NCBI RefSeq assembly: GCF_020085105.1
Contig: NC_058053.1
Span: 20,053,388 to 20,117,387 of the forward strand
DNA length: 64,000 bases
Reading direction: 5' to 3'
DNA from: Siniperca chuatsi
Lineage: Eukaryota; Chordata; Actinopteri; Centrarchiformes; Sinipercidae
Both the position numbers and the translations under genes were made by a program. A model generated the notes under the pieces. The model saw nothing but the letters and a program-made list of their open reading frames with translations, did not search any database and was not told the DNA's origin. This document shows, piece by piece, positions 12,501 through 27,500 of this stretch; the first letter of the stretch is position 1; the number at the start of each line of letters is the position of its first letter.

Positions 12501-15500
12501 GCACAAACAGGGGTCAGATTATGGGAAATTAAGAAAGTGGCAGAAGAAATGAAAAGGAGGAGAAGACAGAGGTCTGATAAGGGTAATGAAGTAGCAAAAA
12601 GGACAAACGACGTGAGAATAGAGAAAAGAGTGAGGGGAGTGTTTTGTGTGTTCTGGCGTGACTTTGAAGGAGTAACAGAGGGGTGCAGGGTGGGGAGCGG
12701 AGGCCTCCTCATTTACAAGCCGGTGTGGACGGCTGTGGAATGTCTCACTGCTGTCTCTTACAGGGGGGACAACCACTCTGAGATCACTAACCAGCAATTC
12801 CCTCTCTCAAAGCATACCACACTTTTGTCATGAAACAAGATCACAGACGGGCCACCCTCCTTGGAGAATTGGGTGGATTTCACTGAAAATATTCACTTTC
12901 AAAAGCATACCACTAGATGGCAATAGGTATTTGTTTTCACAAATGGGAGGCAACATTCTGGCTCTGATGCAGCATATCTTCCCCGTTCACAAATATTTGA
13001 AGTTATAGACAGATGAACTTGATTATACATATTCATGCAGAGATACAATTTGAGAAAATCTGAACACTTTGATGACAATCTACTGTTAGGGTGTGAGAGG
13101 CCATCTCAAATAACACACAGAAAAAAGCTTTAGAAGGGTAAAAAGAAAAAGGTCAAGAACAGAATGTGTTACAGGTTTTGTCAGAATAGCACATGTGTCT
13201 GATTATGAGTGTGTGTCTGTTTGTGTTTAGATGCAAATGACATGACGTCTCCTACCCTCGCTGCTGCCTTTAAGAGTAGTGTCAGATGAGATGCTGTGGG
13301 GTCGGGAGCCCAAAGAGTCCAAACTGTCCAGGGAGTCGTCTCTCCTGTGTTCGCCTTCTCCTCCTCCTCTCAGTTGGTAGAGCTCCTCTTGCTCTGTGTA
13401 CCAGTTATCTCCAAAACCGCTGTCTCTGACGTTGTTGCCTTTCTGACTGGATGATTCCTGCAGAGCCTTTCATACACACAAAAACACACACAGTCAGATA
13501 ATGGGTGCCAATTACAATATTTAGCTCCACTGTGTGTGTGGTGTGTGAGAGATCTCCCAGGTAGAGTGTGAAGTCTGTACTATCTGGCCTCTCATTCTTG
13601 CAGATTTAGTTACTGTAAACATACACTCCTATACTGTTTATAAGGGGTGATGAATGCTGCAATTTAAATGGAATAACTTCATTGTTTTCTATTCACTGCC
13701 ATCTCTGTCAAAACAAACAGTGCCATGTTCCATGTGCCCTTGATGACCCTGTTTACTGCATGAAGAAAATGTTATTGCACATAAACACATAAGCAAGACC
13801 TGGAGCCACTTTAACCAGCATGGCTACAAACAAGCAAAAACTTGTCAGCCACTTTAAAAAGAAAATTATTTTCAGATCTGTAATCCACTGAATCCTACCA
13901 GACAATACAAGTCCACAAACTAAACCCAGCCTAACCCTGCGCCAGTGAACTTGGATTATCATAGCTAAACGTACAAGACACGTAGTAACCAACTGCTATT
14001 ACTGAAAATCCCTGTAGTCAGTTGAATTATAGAGGCCTTGCACACCACCACCTATAAATCTATGTGAAAGCAAAGTGCCAAATTCAACACTAGAATGAGC
14101 AGGTGGAGGAAACAGGCTTCCTCAAGAAAAGAAGCAGCTATTTTCATATACAAACTATGCGAACTGTGTGCCGTGCTGTAAACAAGATTAAAATAGCTGA
14201 GTCAGGGGACCAGGTCATTTATGACTTAGCGTAGCTTTGGTTTTGGTGGCCAGCGATCTGATGCCCCTCGGCCTTTAACGGTCTTCTTCTGCACATAGTC
14301 TACATACCAGGGTGGATACAGAAATGTACTGGGCAGTGGCTGTAAAAGAGGATTTCATTCATGCTATTTCTGGTTTCCACAAGAAAATTAAGCTTTTGTT
14401 TCATGGCAGCACATACAAAACAGTGTGCAAACAGAGTGCATAATTACCCACTTAGTGAGTTTTACCTTGTATAGTGCTGTGCCCAATAATCCCTCGAATG
14501 CCTTAAAATTCAGGTAAGGTCCATCATAGACACGGTCACACTGAGCTCTTCTACCCAGCCAGTAAATGGTGATCAATACCTGGAGAGAAGAATAGCTTAA
14601 TACACAAACCATACATGCTTATATGTGGAAATTCAATATCATTACCAGACAGAATACATCAGATTATAGCTAAACCTTTACCCTAACTGATGAATGTTCT
14701 GTGCAGTGCTAAAGATTGTTTTGATAGTTGTAGCCCTACATTGGCACACAGCGATATCACCTGGTACCATGCTCTTGTTTCCAGGCTCATCCAGAATACT
14801 CTGCTGCTGTTTGTGTGTGCATTAGCAAGCTGGACGACAGGTAAATGTGCTGCACTAAAGCAAACAATCATCGCTACATCAATGCTGGTCCCCTATTACA
14901 CATGATACAGTTCAAACTGATATGTCAGCTCTTTGGTTTTATGTCATCAAAGTTAGAAATTTATTATTGTTACAGTTGGAGTGTACAGTGGCCACATGCA
15001 GGAAAATAATGTAACAGGATGTAGCTGTGGTGAAAAATACTATGTTTTCAATTGCACTTGAAAATGAAAATGAAAATCTATGACTAATATTACATCTATG
15101 GGACAAACATTACCTCAAAAAGAGCAATTTAAACATTTACATTTCCTCCTTTAATGCCTTTATGCTTACTGTTTAAACTTACAGGCAAGACCTTGAAATA
15201 TATCTCATATTTAGTCTGGGATTAATGTAAGGATAAACTAATTAATTTTGTGTTACATGTTTAGTGTCTGCCTGTATTTGTAGATCCATAAATAAATCAA
15301 ATAAAACAAAATAAAATAATGTAGAGGCGTCCTGGTGGCCTAAAGGTTTAAGATGCTGACATGTAATTGCTACGTCCTTGGGAACCCTTGTTGCCTGTCA
15401 TCATCCCCCATGCCCAAAAAATACTGCCCCAAAAAAGCGAGTGTAAGCAATAAAGCTAAATTTTATGTTACCATCCCATATTTAGTTGTTCATATCACAT

Positions 15501-18500
15501 TAATGTCATCTTAACAATGGTACAAAATGTTTAAGGGACTATTGAGGTATAAAATTAAAAGAGTACTTCAACGATTTAGCATTATACCCTAGCATTGTTG
15601 GACTCACAATGGACAGTTAAAAAAGAAAGTCTAAAAATCAGAAACATATTTTTTATTCCATGCATTCTTCTTCCTTGTCAAAACCTGGCGCATACATTAC
15701 CCACAATACAACGTGATTGCCGACAGTTTGGTTGGAGATTTGGGTGTGTTATGCTAGTAGCGGCTAATTCTATTCTCCAGTGACATCTGAACAGGACTGT
15801 AACTGAAGCTAAATTATGTTTTACATTTTATTATTGGTGAATGATAGGCCAACAAATTAAGCTCTCAGAAAAAAAACATTGCAACATTGCTTGTATTTTT
15901 CCACTCACATTTTTCAGCCTTCTGTTGGTCTCTTGATGCCTGCAAGAGAAAGAGCAGAAAACAGAGGTGTATGTGTGAGAGAAAATGACAATAAAAGAAC
16001 AGAGGGCATGCTTGTTGGGTCTCTGTGTTGGGCAGTGAAAGAGCTGGAAACTGAGAGTACAATCCAGACTACTGCCAGCCCTTCACTCACTTTCACACAA
16101 CAACACAAAGGCTGAGAGGAAAACAAACACACATTTAAAAAAGAAATCATTGCAAGCCATAAAGTAAAGTGTTACATGTGCGTCTATTTTTTCCACTAAT
16201 CACAAAATGAAGCAGCTGTAAAAATATTTAGTTAAAGTTTAGGGACACAAAAGGGGTTTTTGTTTCTGATTTCAAATAATGATTAAACTAATATCTGCTA
16301 ATTTAACATCTGAATACCAAACAAGGTTCTACTGTTGGAGCAACAAAGCCCCAAGCATGCTACCCAGGTAATGCAAAATGTCAGTTATATTTCTGGGGTT
16401 TCCCAGTTGACCTGGCATTCAGTAAATCACTTTCCCATTAAAATGCCAGCTCATTCTTGCTCCTGTGAAACCAAACAAAGCTTACAGTGTCAACCTACAA
16501 GCCTGATATTACCTTTTTCTCATGTACATTGTGTACCTGTCACCTAAGTTGAATATAGTGTCTCTTTAGAAAGGTCAATAAACAGTGATAAATGGCTACA
16601 GTACATACAGTAACCATAACGGTGACATAGGAAGATTTACAGTCTGCTTCACAGCCCTTGTGCATGCTACACATTCCTGTTATCATGTGGTAATACAATA
16701 GTCACACATGCCTCTCTACCCAGGAGCACTTGAATTTCTTACAGCCCCTTCCTATAGGTTGCTTGGTTCAAGTGGAGGAAACAAGGAGTTATAATTAAAC
16801 ACTTAATTTCAATTCTTTAAAATCAGGACTGCTATTAGATGGGGAGAACTGAACTGAGACATTAGCACTGATTGTCCAATGTAGCATTCAGTGGTACTTA
16901 AGTCTAATTTTGAGGTACTTGTACAGAACTTGAGCAATTCCATTTCTGTTACTATATATTTCTACTTCACTGCAATTCAGAGAGAAATATTTATTTAGAG
17001 AGAAACATTTTTTACTCTACTACATTTATCTGACAGCTATGGTTACTTTTCAGATTAAGATTTTACTTTAAAAACATTGGATCATATTATAAAACACAAT
17101 GAACTGTTGAAGAGTAAACAAGTGGTTCCCAACCATTTTAGCTTGTGAATTTTTACAAAAAAGTTGTCATGTTTTGGATGTCTATGAGTTGAAGCCTCTA
17201 AACTTCTCAGATGATTTCATTTAAGTAACTGTTTGAGGACCAAAGAGGTAAAGAGGTATTATTCAGTATCTCACAAAAAAAAGCTAAGATTACAGAAAAA
17301 TCTAAAAATGAATTCAAATATTTGTAGCAGAACTTTGACCCACTTGGAGGCACTGGACTGTATATAAAGTAGTTGAAACCAGCTCCACCTCGACCAGCTA
17401 CAACAATAAAATGTTACTTACGCATTGATGCATCAGTATTAACAGCCTAATAATATAACACATTCACATGGGACATTTTTTTGTAGAATGAGTATTTTTA
17501 TTTTGATACTTAATACCTGAAATACCAGATTTTTTGTCCACTTGGGGGCAGCAGAAACAAGTGAACACAACACTGATATATTATCACCTTTTAAGTTGCA
17601 ATTTACACATCCAGCACTTACGGAACAACATTATAATTCATTTGTAGTTGTGTTTCTGGCCACCTGGTGAATGTAAGTCCAATATTCACTCTCTTTTAGC
17701 ATAATTTTATACATTGTTATTATAAAAACATCAATTATAGCTGCTTTAAGTATAAATTGCTTTTAATACTTAAATACTCTTTAATATTTAATACTCTTAT
17801 ATTTTATTAACATTGTGAATGCAGAACTTTTACTTGTAATGGAGTATTTTTACATTGCTGTACTGGTACTTTTACTTAAGTAAAGGATCTGAGTACTTCT
17901 TCCACCACTGACAGCATTTAACTGGTTGGGAAGCAGATCAGCTTTCTCACCACTATGCGTCATCTCACACCTGGGGCTTCCAACATGCTAACTTGCCAAC
18001 GGTGAAAACTGAAATGGACATTTACCAATTTGACATATTGCAAATTTATAGGCCCAATAAAAGAGGCTGGAGAAAAAAAATGCCCTCTCTTGTGTGGCTT
18101 GGAACACAGTCACAAAGTCTAGCAGTGGAAGCCAGATCCAGAAAAAAAGAAGCTGTATACCAAAACTACAACCACACCGCTTCTCGTAATGCTCATTTAT
18201 GGCTGGTGGTAATAGCTGAACAGAGGAAAAAATATATAAGGGCTATTTTCAGGCCCCCAGAGCCTCAGGACTTTGCTGCAGTCTTTTAGAATCAGCTGAG
18301 CGCTCATATGACTGAGCATAATCATCGACAGAACATCACCAGTCTGTGTCTGAGTTCTGCACAGAGAGTACAGGCTAGGAATAGCTTTCGTGAAGTAGTA
18401 TTATCAGTTCAAATAATCAGATTGGGTTTTTTGTATTTAATGTGCCAAAAGGAGAAGGAAGCCATTTGTGTTTGTGTATCTTGCACACAGACAAGCAATG

Positions 18501-21500
18501 AAGGCAGCCTGGACATTCTAAACACCGCATTGCACTTTTCAATTTCAATACATATCATGTCAGACAAATGGCATCAGAATAAAATGTAGTGTTTTTGACT
18601 TGTGAAGATGTGATCATCTTTTGTTAGATGTCCCTCCTAAGTTTCTTTCTCATGTTACGGGTAAAAAAGTTCTAATTTAGGAAGTAAAACAGGACAGTTC
18701 ATGGTCCTTAAAACAGCTGACCCCATCAGACAATGTATATGTGCTGTACAATAAGTATACAGAGTTCTGACAGGAAACCCTCCATCACTTCCCACCAGAG
18801 CCATAGCCAGTCATTTAAGCCATAAGACTCAACTTCTGCATGCTTACACAGACTTTCACATCAACACTCTCTTGCCGAGGTCCAAGGGTGAGAGACAACC
18901 AATCTTCCACCAGCCAGGGACATCCTTCTTTTTTTAACTTCTAGTGGAAATGCGAAGATACAAGACACTATGCTTGTGCAAGTTAGCCACTTGCTGTATG
19001 CTAAACAATCATCAACCACACAATGCAATACAGGGGAACAATATCAGACAAAAGATAATTATTAGAGACAAATCAAAACCATAATTTATATGATAACGTG
19101 ATAACAAAACAGGTTTCTAACTGATATTGTTATTAACCTGATTGAGTTCTATCTTGTCAAATTGTGACACTATTGTGCCAAAACATCAAATTAATTTCAT
19201 TTGATTTGAAGAAGTCGAAGAGAGCGTGTTCTGCCAATACAAACCAGAGACAAAAAGAAACACATACAACCGAAGAAACATCAGCCACTATTCAAATGTT
19301 AGACAAATAACTTCTTAACATTAGCCAAAGTAAATGATCTTTGCAATTCAGTCAATCCCTTCTCTTTGCTGCAACTGAGGCAAAATTACGTTTAGATCTC
19401 TAGCAAGACAAAGATCTACAGGTGCGAGCTGTACATGAACCGCACTGAGACCACAGGATGTGTCTGTGTACAGCCACCAACAAGATCAAGGCAGCCCTGC
19501 TTCCTTGAGACAATAACATCCGAAAGACAAACAAACTCAGTACCAAAGCCTTAAATTAATGGGTGTGCACGTATGATCAGAAGCATACCTCTGCAATGAA
19601 GATCACTTGCTCTGCAGTATTCAACGCCACATGTAACATCCTACAGCTATGTTCTTTCATTCTAATAAAACACTCCGGATTTAAAGACACACCCAGACGC
19701 TCTCATGCATCAGGAGTCCAGAAAAATGTAGACACAAGGAGAGTTTGAATAGAGGAATCAGCTGTGGGTGAGACAGTGTCGGGCATCATTGTGTCGTACT
19801 TATCAGAGACACTGCAGCCTCTGTGAATGAGGAAACTGGGTGAGGCTGGCATTTCTCTCTCCAAGTCAACTACAGAGCACAAATATAACGCTTGTGTTGG
19901 CCTTTTACAGCCAGGGCTGTGTCCAGGGTGTAGAAACTTTATTGGCCTTTCACCATCATCACTCGTTTGGTTTCACAATCTGCCCACAGTTATCACAACA
20001 CTGCAACAAGAAGTGACGGCAGTGCCATATATTAAACCATGAAACCAGAGCATGAAGTGCCAGTTCAGTGAACCACACCCCAAATACTAACACACAGGGC
20101 ACTTGGTTTGTGTCCTTTGCATTATGCACTTCACTTAAGAACATGTAGAATTGTCACATTAAGTTTTAAACATAAATAATAGACAAACATGGCATGAGGT
20201 GCAATATATGGTGAGTGTTGAGTAAATTCTGATAACAAGCTGTGTAGTCAGTCCAAATTTGTTTGGGAAACAACACATTCCTTCAGTTAGTTCAAACATT
20301 TGGTTTGATCTACAGCCACAGATGCCATTGCATAATCCAAATCATGTATTCATACCACACAGCCACTCCTCTTTATCTATTGTTTAGAAAGAATTATTGA
20401 CATTCCTCAAAGGACAATGAATTTTTGATGTACCTGCTGATCTTGAGCAGTTTCCTTTTTTTCCAGTTTGGAGAGCAGTCAACCCTTGTCAATAATTTGC
20501 TTAATCAAACGGCGGCAATGAGTGAGACTTTGGACCCCTCTCAGCGGGGGATGTGTTCTGTCAGTTACTGGAGGTCACAGAGCAAGAGCTGGAGCCATAG
20601 ACATAGATTCTTTACTTCAGTGTAAGTAGTAATACTACAATGTTAAAGTACTCTATTACAAGTAAAAGTCCTGCATTAAAAATTTACTCATTTAAAAGTA
20701 CAGAATACTATCAGCAAAATATACTTTAAACCTGGAATTCCTGATTTTTTGGCCACTTGGAGTTGTGAACACAACATTGACATATCACCTTTTAAGTTGT
20801 TATGGTGAACTTGTTTGCAAACAGTTTTACACACCCAGCAGATACAGAGAAACATTATCATTCATTTGGAGTTGTGTTTCTGTCCATCTGACAAATGTAA
20901 GTCCAATATTCACTCTCTTTTAGCTCTGTTTTTGGTCTCCACCAATTCTTTAGGGAAATATCTGGCTCTTTATCTGCTAAATGCACTATGTTCACCAGTG
21001 AGTCGACAACTGTGCCTGTCTGCTGTTTGGTGCTGGGAAGGTACTGTACAGTGGGTTTTTAGAGCTTTTTCACTGAAAACTGCTGCCTGTTGCGGCTGAA
21101 AACAACGCTATGAGAGCAGTGAGAGTGAACCAAAACAGTAGATTTACAGTAAACTGTTATTCACAACTAGTAACTATAGCTGTCAAATAAATATAGTGTT
21201 GTAAAAAGTACAATACCTCCCTCTTAGATGTAGTGGAGTATAAAGTGGCATAAAAAGGAAATACTAAATTTAAGTGTAAATACCTCAGACCTGTACTTAA
21301 ATACAGTACTTGAGTAAATGTACTTAGTTAATTTCCAACACTCCTTATAGCTTGTTCTCTTAGGCATCTGATTTTTACAACATCTACAGTATAGAACATC
21401 AGATATGCTGTAATTCCTCTTAAACTTATTATGATATACAGTAGGTATGAGGAGGTAGCTTACACACTGAAATAAGCTAAATAGCACGAGAGTCCCTCAG

Positions 21501-24500
21501 CAACTACAGTGCAGTATAACAGCACAATGTGTAATGTTACAGTATAATGACTGCGCATCCCTGGTTCCACACACTTCAACTTCTACCCTCTAAAACAGAT
21601 ATCCTGTTTAAGTAGCTCTGTGACAAATGTTGTCACTTGTTAAAACATTCATAGAGGTCAAGTGTAAAGCAATCAGCTGACATTTAGTGTCATTAGGGAA
21701 AACCCTGCATGTTCTAGCCTTTTCCTTTATGTTAACTCAGAGTTGTGGTCCTAGTCCGATCTGGACTCCATGCTGCTGAATTTCCAAATGGCAGCTAAGG
21801 GTCTAAAGGAAGTGGCTGAAGTTAAATAGAGCACTTTCAGATACCATGATTCATCTGCAGCACTCTAATGCCCTGATTTACTGGGCAGCTGTTAGAAACT
21901 GACAGAGTTGGTCTAAAGTAGCCAGTGAATCATACCTCCAACGATGAAGTGAAGTTGCACTCTGTGGTTAAACGACATGTAGATGATGTGAGAAAATCTT
22001 CCAGAACACATCGAACAGCAGCACACCGTCCCCTCTTATTAGTCTGTATCTCTATTACAACAGTTTGTCATGCTATTTGACAATTTTGATATTGAATGTG
22101 TTTCTGTCTTTATCAGAAAGCACAATTTTACAACATAAGGCAATAAGCTAGAGCAATATGCACTCCAGATGGTGGTAAGGCCTGCAAAGAACTGCAAAGC
22201 TCAAAGGTCAAAATAGACATCCAATAATCTTTTATGGCTGTTGTGATGACACAGATTTGTATGAATTAAACTGTGTTCTAAGCACATGTTGCTTCAGCCA
22301 ATATCTGACTTCAGCTTCATGCCAAAAGAAAGATACTGGCCTTGCTAATAACTATATTTCAAGCACAAACTATTAACGTGTGAAATCCAGCATTTCTCAT
22401 GGAGGTGTAGGTCAATAAGACTAATCAATCCTAAATCAATGGGAGGTTCCTTTTTCAGTGCACTAGTGCAATAGTGTTGTTTTTTTTTTAAATATCAATC
22501 AATTCCTTTTGTTGTGTAGCATCTTTCAAACTAGTTAGTGTTGATTAGGGCTGCAAATAATGATTCTTTTTATTATTGATTAATCTGCTGATTGTTTTCT
22601 TAATTGTTTGGTCATTTAAATGTCAAAAAATAGTAAAATTATCACAACTTCCCAAAGTGCAAGGTGACATCTTCAAATGTCTTGTTTAGCCCAAGCAACA
22701 GTAAAAACAGAGGAAAGCAACAAATCCTCACATTTGAGAAACTGGAATCAGAAAATGTTTGCTATTTTTGCTAGATAAATGACTGAAACGATTAATAAGT
22801 TATCAAAATGCTAAAATTTCTGTTGATCAACTAATCGATAAACCAACTAATCATTGTAGCTCTAGTGCAGAAACAAAACTATAGGGAAACTAATGCACAC
22901 ACAAAAGTTAAAGTTATACTATAACTTTGTCTATAAAATGACAAATTGAACAAAAAATTATAACAAAACATGAAAGGCAGCTGATTGCTTCATGTATTAG
23001 TTAACGGTTTTGCTGGAAAAAATACAACAAAATACAACACCAACAGATAACAACCTTATTGCTGCTGAAACAGGAAAGCTGAGTAAAGCACCTGTCAGAC
23101 TGGGTTTAAGGGAGTGGGGGTTGGACACACACCAGGGGCAAAGACAGCTGATAGAGACAACTTTCTCTCTCTGTGTGCTCTGCTCTCTGTGGTTAATTTG
23201 CCTAGGCTCTGATAACACTGGAAAAAAAAAAACATTGGTTGCTTGTCTGCAGCCTTGTTTGGGATCATCTCCTCTGTGTGCCATCTCTCACTGTACGAGT
23301 TAAAAATACTGCTGTTGGGGAACCACATAATTGTGCCCACAAACACAAATACACCAGCAAAAATAACATTTAACCCAATGGAAATATGCTGCATTTAAGA
23401 ACAAGGGTGACTAAGAAATCAATTTGAAGAAATTCCCTCCGTACAACTCATCAAGACTGACTCATGTACAAAAAACACTTCAGTGGGAACAGTAGGAGCA
23501 GCTGAAGGTTCATCTAAAAAAATGAGAACCTGTAACTGTTGAGCATGGTTGAGGTGAGCAACAGTGTGCTGCAGCAGCAATCGAAGACACAAAAATGCAT
23601 TTTCCTCTTCCATATGAGTACAGTGACAGTGACAAAACCACAACCTCACACACGTGTACTTTCAAGATCACATGCAGGGGGAGAATGTACCAGGAGGAGA
23701 CAAAACACTATTAAAAGATCTTCCTCTGAGTCCTGATACCATTCCAATCAATCCTGCTCGTCAAAGTGACCCCCAGGTCCTAAAAATAGGATAGTGAGCG
23801 CCCTCTGACCAAACCCCCCTGCACACAGGCAGACGTGGTGGCAAAAAGCTGAGCTACAGTACACTCAGCAACAACAGAACAGTGGGAATAGGATTTGGTG
23901 TCGCACATTTGAAAGATTTCTTGCAAAAAGTGGTTGATCCGGAGAAAAAACAAACTGAAATTCAAAAATCTGTGAATGAAGCCTTAAATATGCCTAATTT
24001 TTCCACACTGTGAATGTCATTTTGAAACAAACATTTACCGCCAATATCATGGAAAAAGGTTGTGCAAGAAATGTCTGATAACGCACAAGGCATTATGTCC
24101 ATAAAATAATTATCTCTATATGACACAGAATCAGACATTTTGTGAATAGTATTGCTTTATCTTTATCAGCATATCTTCTGCTGTGGGGAAAGGGTGTGTC
24201 TTGATAAAAGGCAGGCAGATTTCTTTATTCAGAGGTCATATTCCAGTGTATGTACAGTACATCTGCCTCTGTATGTGTCTTAGTAACGACTGTGGTTTCG
24301 ACATCATTGTCAGTGTTACTGAAGAATGACTGAGTCTTGGGTGGATCATGGGAAAAATGTTCCTAGAGGTTGTGGCAACATCTCAAAGGAACATCCAATC
24401 TGAGCTTAATTGCACAACTAAGTGACAGAGTGACTGAGTGTCAGAGTTGTAGGAAGACAACTTTATGACATCACCTTGCATTATTTTGTCACCTAAAGTG

Positions 24501-27500
24501 ATGTATTTGTTATTGAGTGCCTATCTACTTTTTAAACATCCTGCAGGCATTGCTGCTAAAGCACTTTTCTTTGTGCTTGCACAGCAGTGCTGTATAGCCA
24601 CATAGAGTGTGTCACAGTGGATGGACTGCTCTGCCTTGCCTCGCTCCCTTCTGAAGGCACACCTGTATAAAAACCGAACAGGTTGTTCAACATACATATT
24701 TGCCCGGAACGAAAATGACATAAGAACAACTGTCTAAAACTGAAAAATAATAAACACTGTGGCGGTGTCTGGAAATGTTTGTCCTGCTCGCTAACTCATG
24801 CACCAACTGAAGTTGAACTTCTTTCTGTTCACACTATCAGAAAATCATTTCTTTAAGATGTATAACCTGTGCCTGACAGTAAGCAAATACTTTCATGACA
24901 ATTTGTTTGTGACTGAGGTCATGATTTACCAAAAGGAAATTCATTTGATCAGATATTTTTTAAATCAAACCAGAGCACCAGACATGTTGATTAGCATGTT
25001 CTTTGTTCTTCTCGCCTGTGTGGTTTCATCAGTTGTTCCCTCCATCATATTTTAAGGAAACACATAGTGTTGTGCTTAAGCAGGTGCCTACCAACACACG
25101 AATACACGCACACTGAAAATAGCACTGACCTTTTTTAACGGCAGCTTGAATCATGCCTCACATGAGGAGACAAGTGCTCTGAAATACTGTATAGTGTGAA
25201 AGTTACATTTAAACCTTCATCCTTTCTGTGCCTATCAACGGCAGCATAAACAGAAGCTAAGAATTGGTTCAATCAAGGAAGAGTTGGCCTCAGCTTACAG
25301 GAGGACCTCAACTCTGTGAATGGAAAGGACAGGTCTCAAACTATCATCGTAGTACCAATATTTAGAACTTACTTGACTGTAACTCTTGTGGATAAGTCCT
25401 GAAGATCTCCGGAGTGAAATAGCTGTGCTTCCTTTAGTCCAAGCTTCCCACAGGCCTTGAGGAAGACGTTTAGGTTGTCCTGGACAAAGAACAAAGCAGG
25501 GATGAGGGTCCACCTTCAGAGGCAAAGAATAATCACTCAAGAATTCTCTGGCAGGGACACAGCCTACAACTCATTGCTTCCAAAGTTCATATCACCAGAG
25601 AACAGAGACGGACGGGGAGGAGCATGTGTGTAGCAAATAAGAAGCGACCCAGTGCAGAACACACACAAACACTCATGCAGGGGGGAGAGGCTGCGTGACA
25701 GAAGCTGACTGACAGGAGCAAAGCTACCTGTGACTGGGTTAGGGTGGGGACAAAACCAAAACCAGGAAGAATGACATCAGAGCTGCGCACAAGTCCCACC
25801 CAACCGGCCACGCGAGTGCAAACTGACACACAGGAGCACAATGCCTGCCGCAGACTCCCTCACACCCTGAAACTGTCCCCTCCCCTCCTTGCCATGCCCT
25901 TTACTCGTGAATACCTGTGAAATACCTGTGGGGTGGTGGAGTATTTTGGAGACATTTGGTTGCTATGAAACATGAGGTCGGGTGACAGAAACTGACAAAT
26001 ATTTTTCCAGAGGCAACTCAAGAGGACATGGGAGTGGAACGACTGTTTCTCCTCCTACACTATGTCAATCATTTTATATTGCATAACGTTTATATGTGTG
26101 CACATGATTTGCACAGATGTATGAGTGTAATGCAAGATAGCAAAAAGACATTTTGGTCTATAAATACACACGCACCTCGTGCATTTTAAACAAATCTTCA
26201 ACCATAAAAACACCATTCCTTTCTGGGGTTATGACTTTTCCACTTGTAATCCCAAGTGTCTCGTTTGTAAGTCTGCACTTCCCATTGGGACAGCACTGCT
26301 TAAGAGGGTTTCATGTGATGACACATCGCTTCAACATGGGCTGGAATAATTAAGGGGTAGCTAGTTCTATATTTAAATGGCAAACATGCTTATTAGCAAA
26401 TGGTAGGAGAGAGCTGACCTCTCTGTGCAGGAATCGCTTACTAACAGCTTTGCTTGTCCCTTAACGGCACTTTGCCGGGCCCTACAGGTCACTGTGGGCC
26501 CCTACAGATCAAAGATCAAACCCCTCCCTACTTTGTATGCAGGCACTGGGGCTACTCTTTGTTCATTATAACACAGATGAAATTTTCTCTTCTTCTGCTG
26601 TGTCTTGGTAATAGATATGATAATGTAATTTTCCAGAATGGCACAGAATAGGATTGAGTAAATGAGTTAATTACATAGGTTTTGAATGGTAAATTTTATC
26701 TCACACAGTATGTAAGACTTTCTTTTCTCTCATCATTTGTCCATGTAACACATTTCACATGTACATTTTTCAGTGACACAAAATTTATGACCTTGTTATT
26801 CAATGCTTACAGCATGTACAGTCAGAAGTATACATGACATCTTGCCTACCTCGCCTCACCTTAGCATGAACAGACAGCACAAACAGCATTACATGTAACT
26901 TTCAAGTACCGGTACTCTGCATATTAGATATGATTATAGCCTGACCAATACTGAATTTTTAGGCGTATACTGATATTGTTTTTCTATAGTTTATAAAACT
27001 TGATAATGTACTGGCCGATGGTCATATATATATTTTTTTTATATATTTTTTTTACGTACGCATTTAACATAGACAAAGAATTGTGACCATCAGTATGTAC
27101 TAATCAGAACATTTTATAGTAAACATAATCGTTGGTATTTCTCTACAGTAATTTCTTGTTACTTACTGACCGACATATGCTACTAAATATCTGCAATAAG
27201 CTAATAATGTCCGATATATCCGACCAGATAATTTATCGGTCTAGCTCTAGATATGATTTTTATATTCTGAAAGACTGCAGGCCATAAAAGACAACTGAGC
27301 TTTATTGCTGCAATGTAGACAAAAATCTCTCAAAGGATCTCTCACTGTAGACCCTGGTCTTCCCCTTGTGAAGCAAAAACTCACCTTAAGCCAATGTAAT
27401 GAAGGCCAATGTATAAGGATAATTAATATCACTAAGGTATGAATTCCCTTTGACCTCAAGGAGCATTATGAACACACTAAAAGCCTCTTTAACAATCAGT

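Larger units (their letters stand above)
15940..25372. other. lmo7 intron 5, 9.4 kb, no gene recognised
   Basis: Between exon 5 and exon 4. Apart from the repeats listed separately (about 16890-17912, 20595-21345, 22547-22866) I see no convincing exon or RNA gene. Short open frames here have no family resemblance. Confidence 0.6.
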
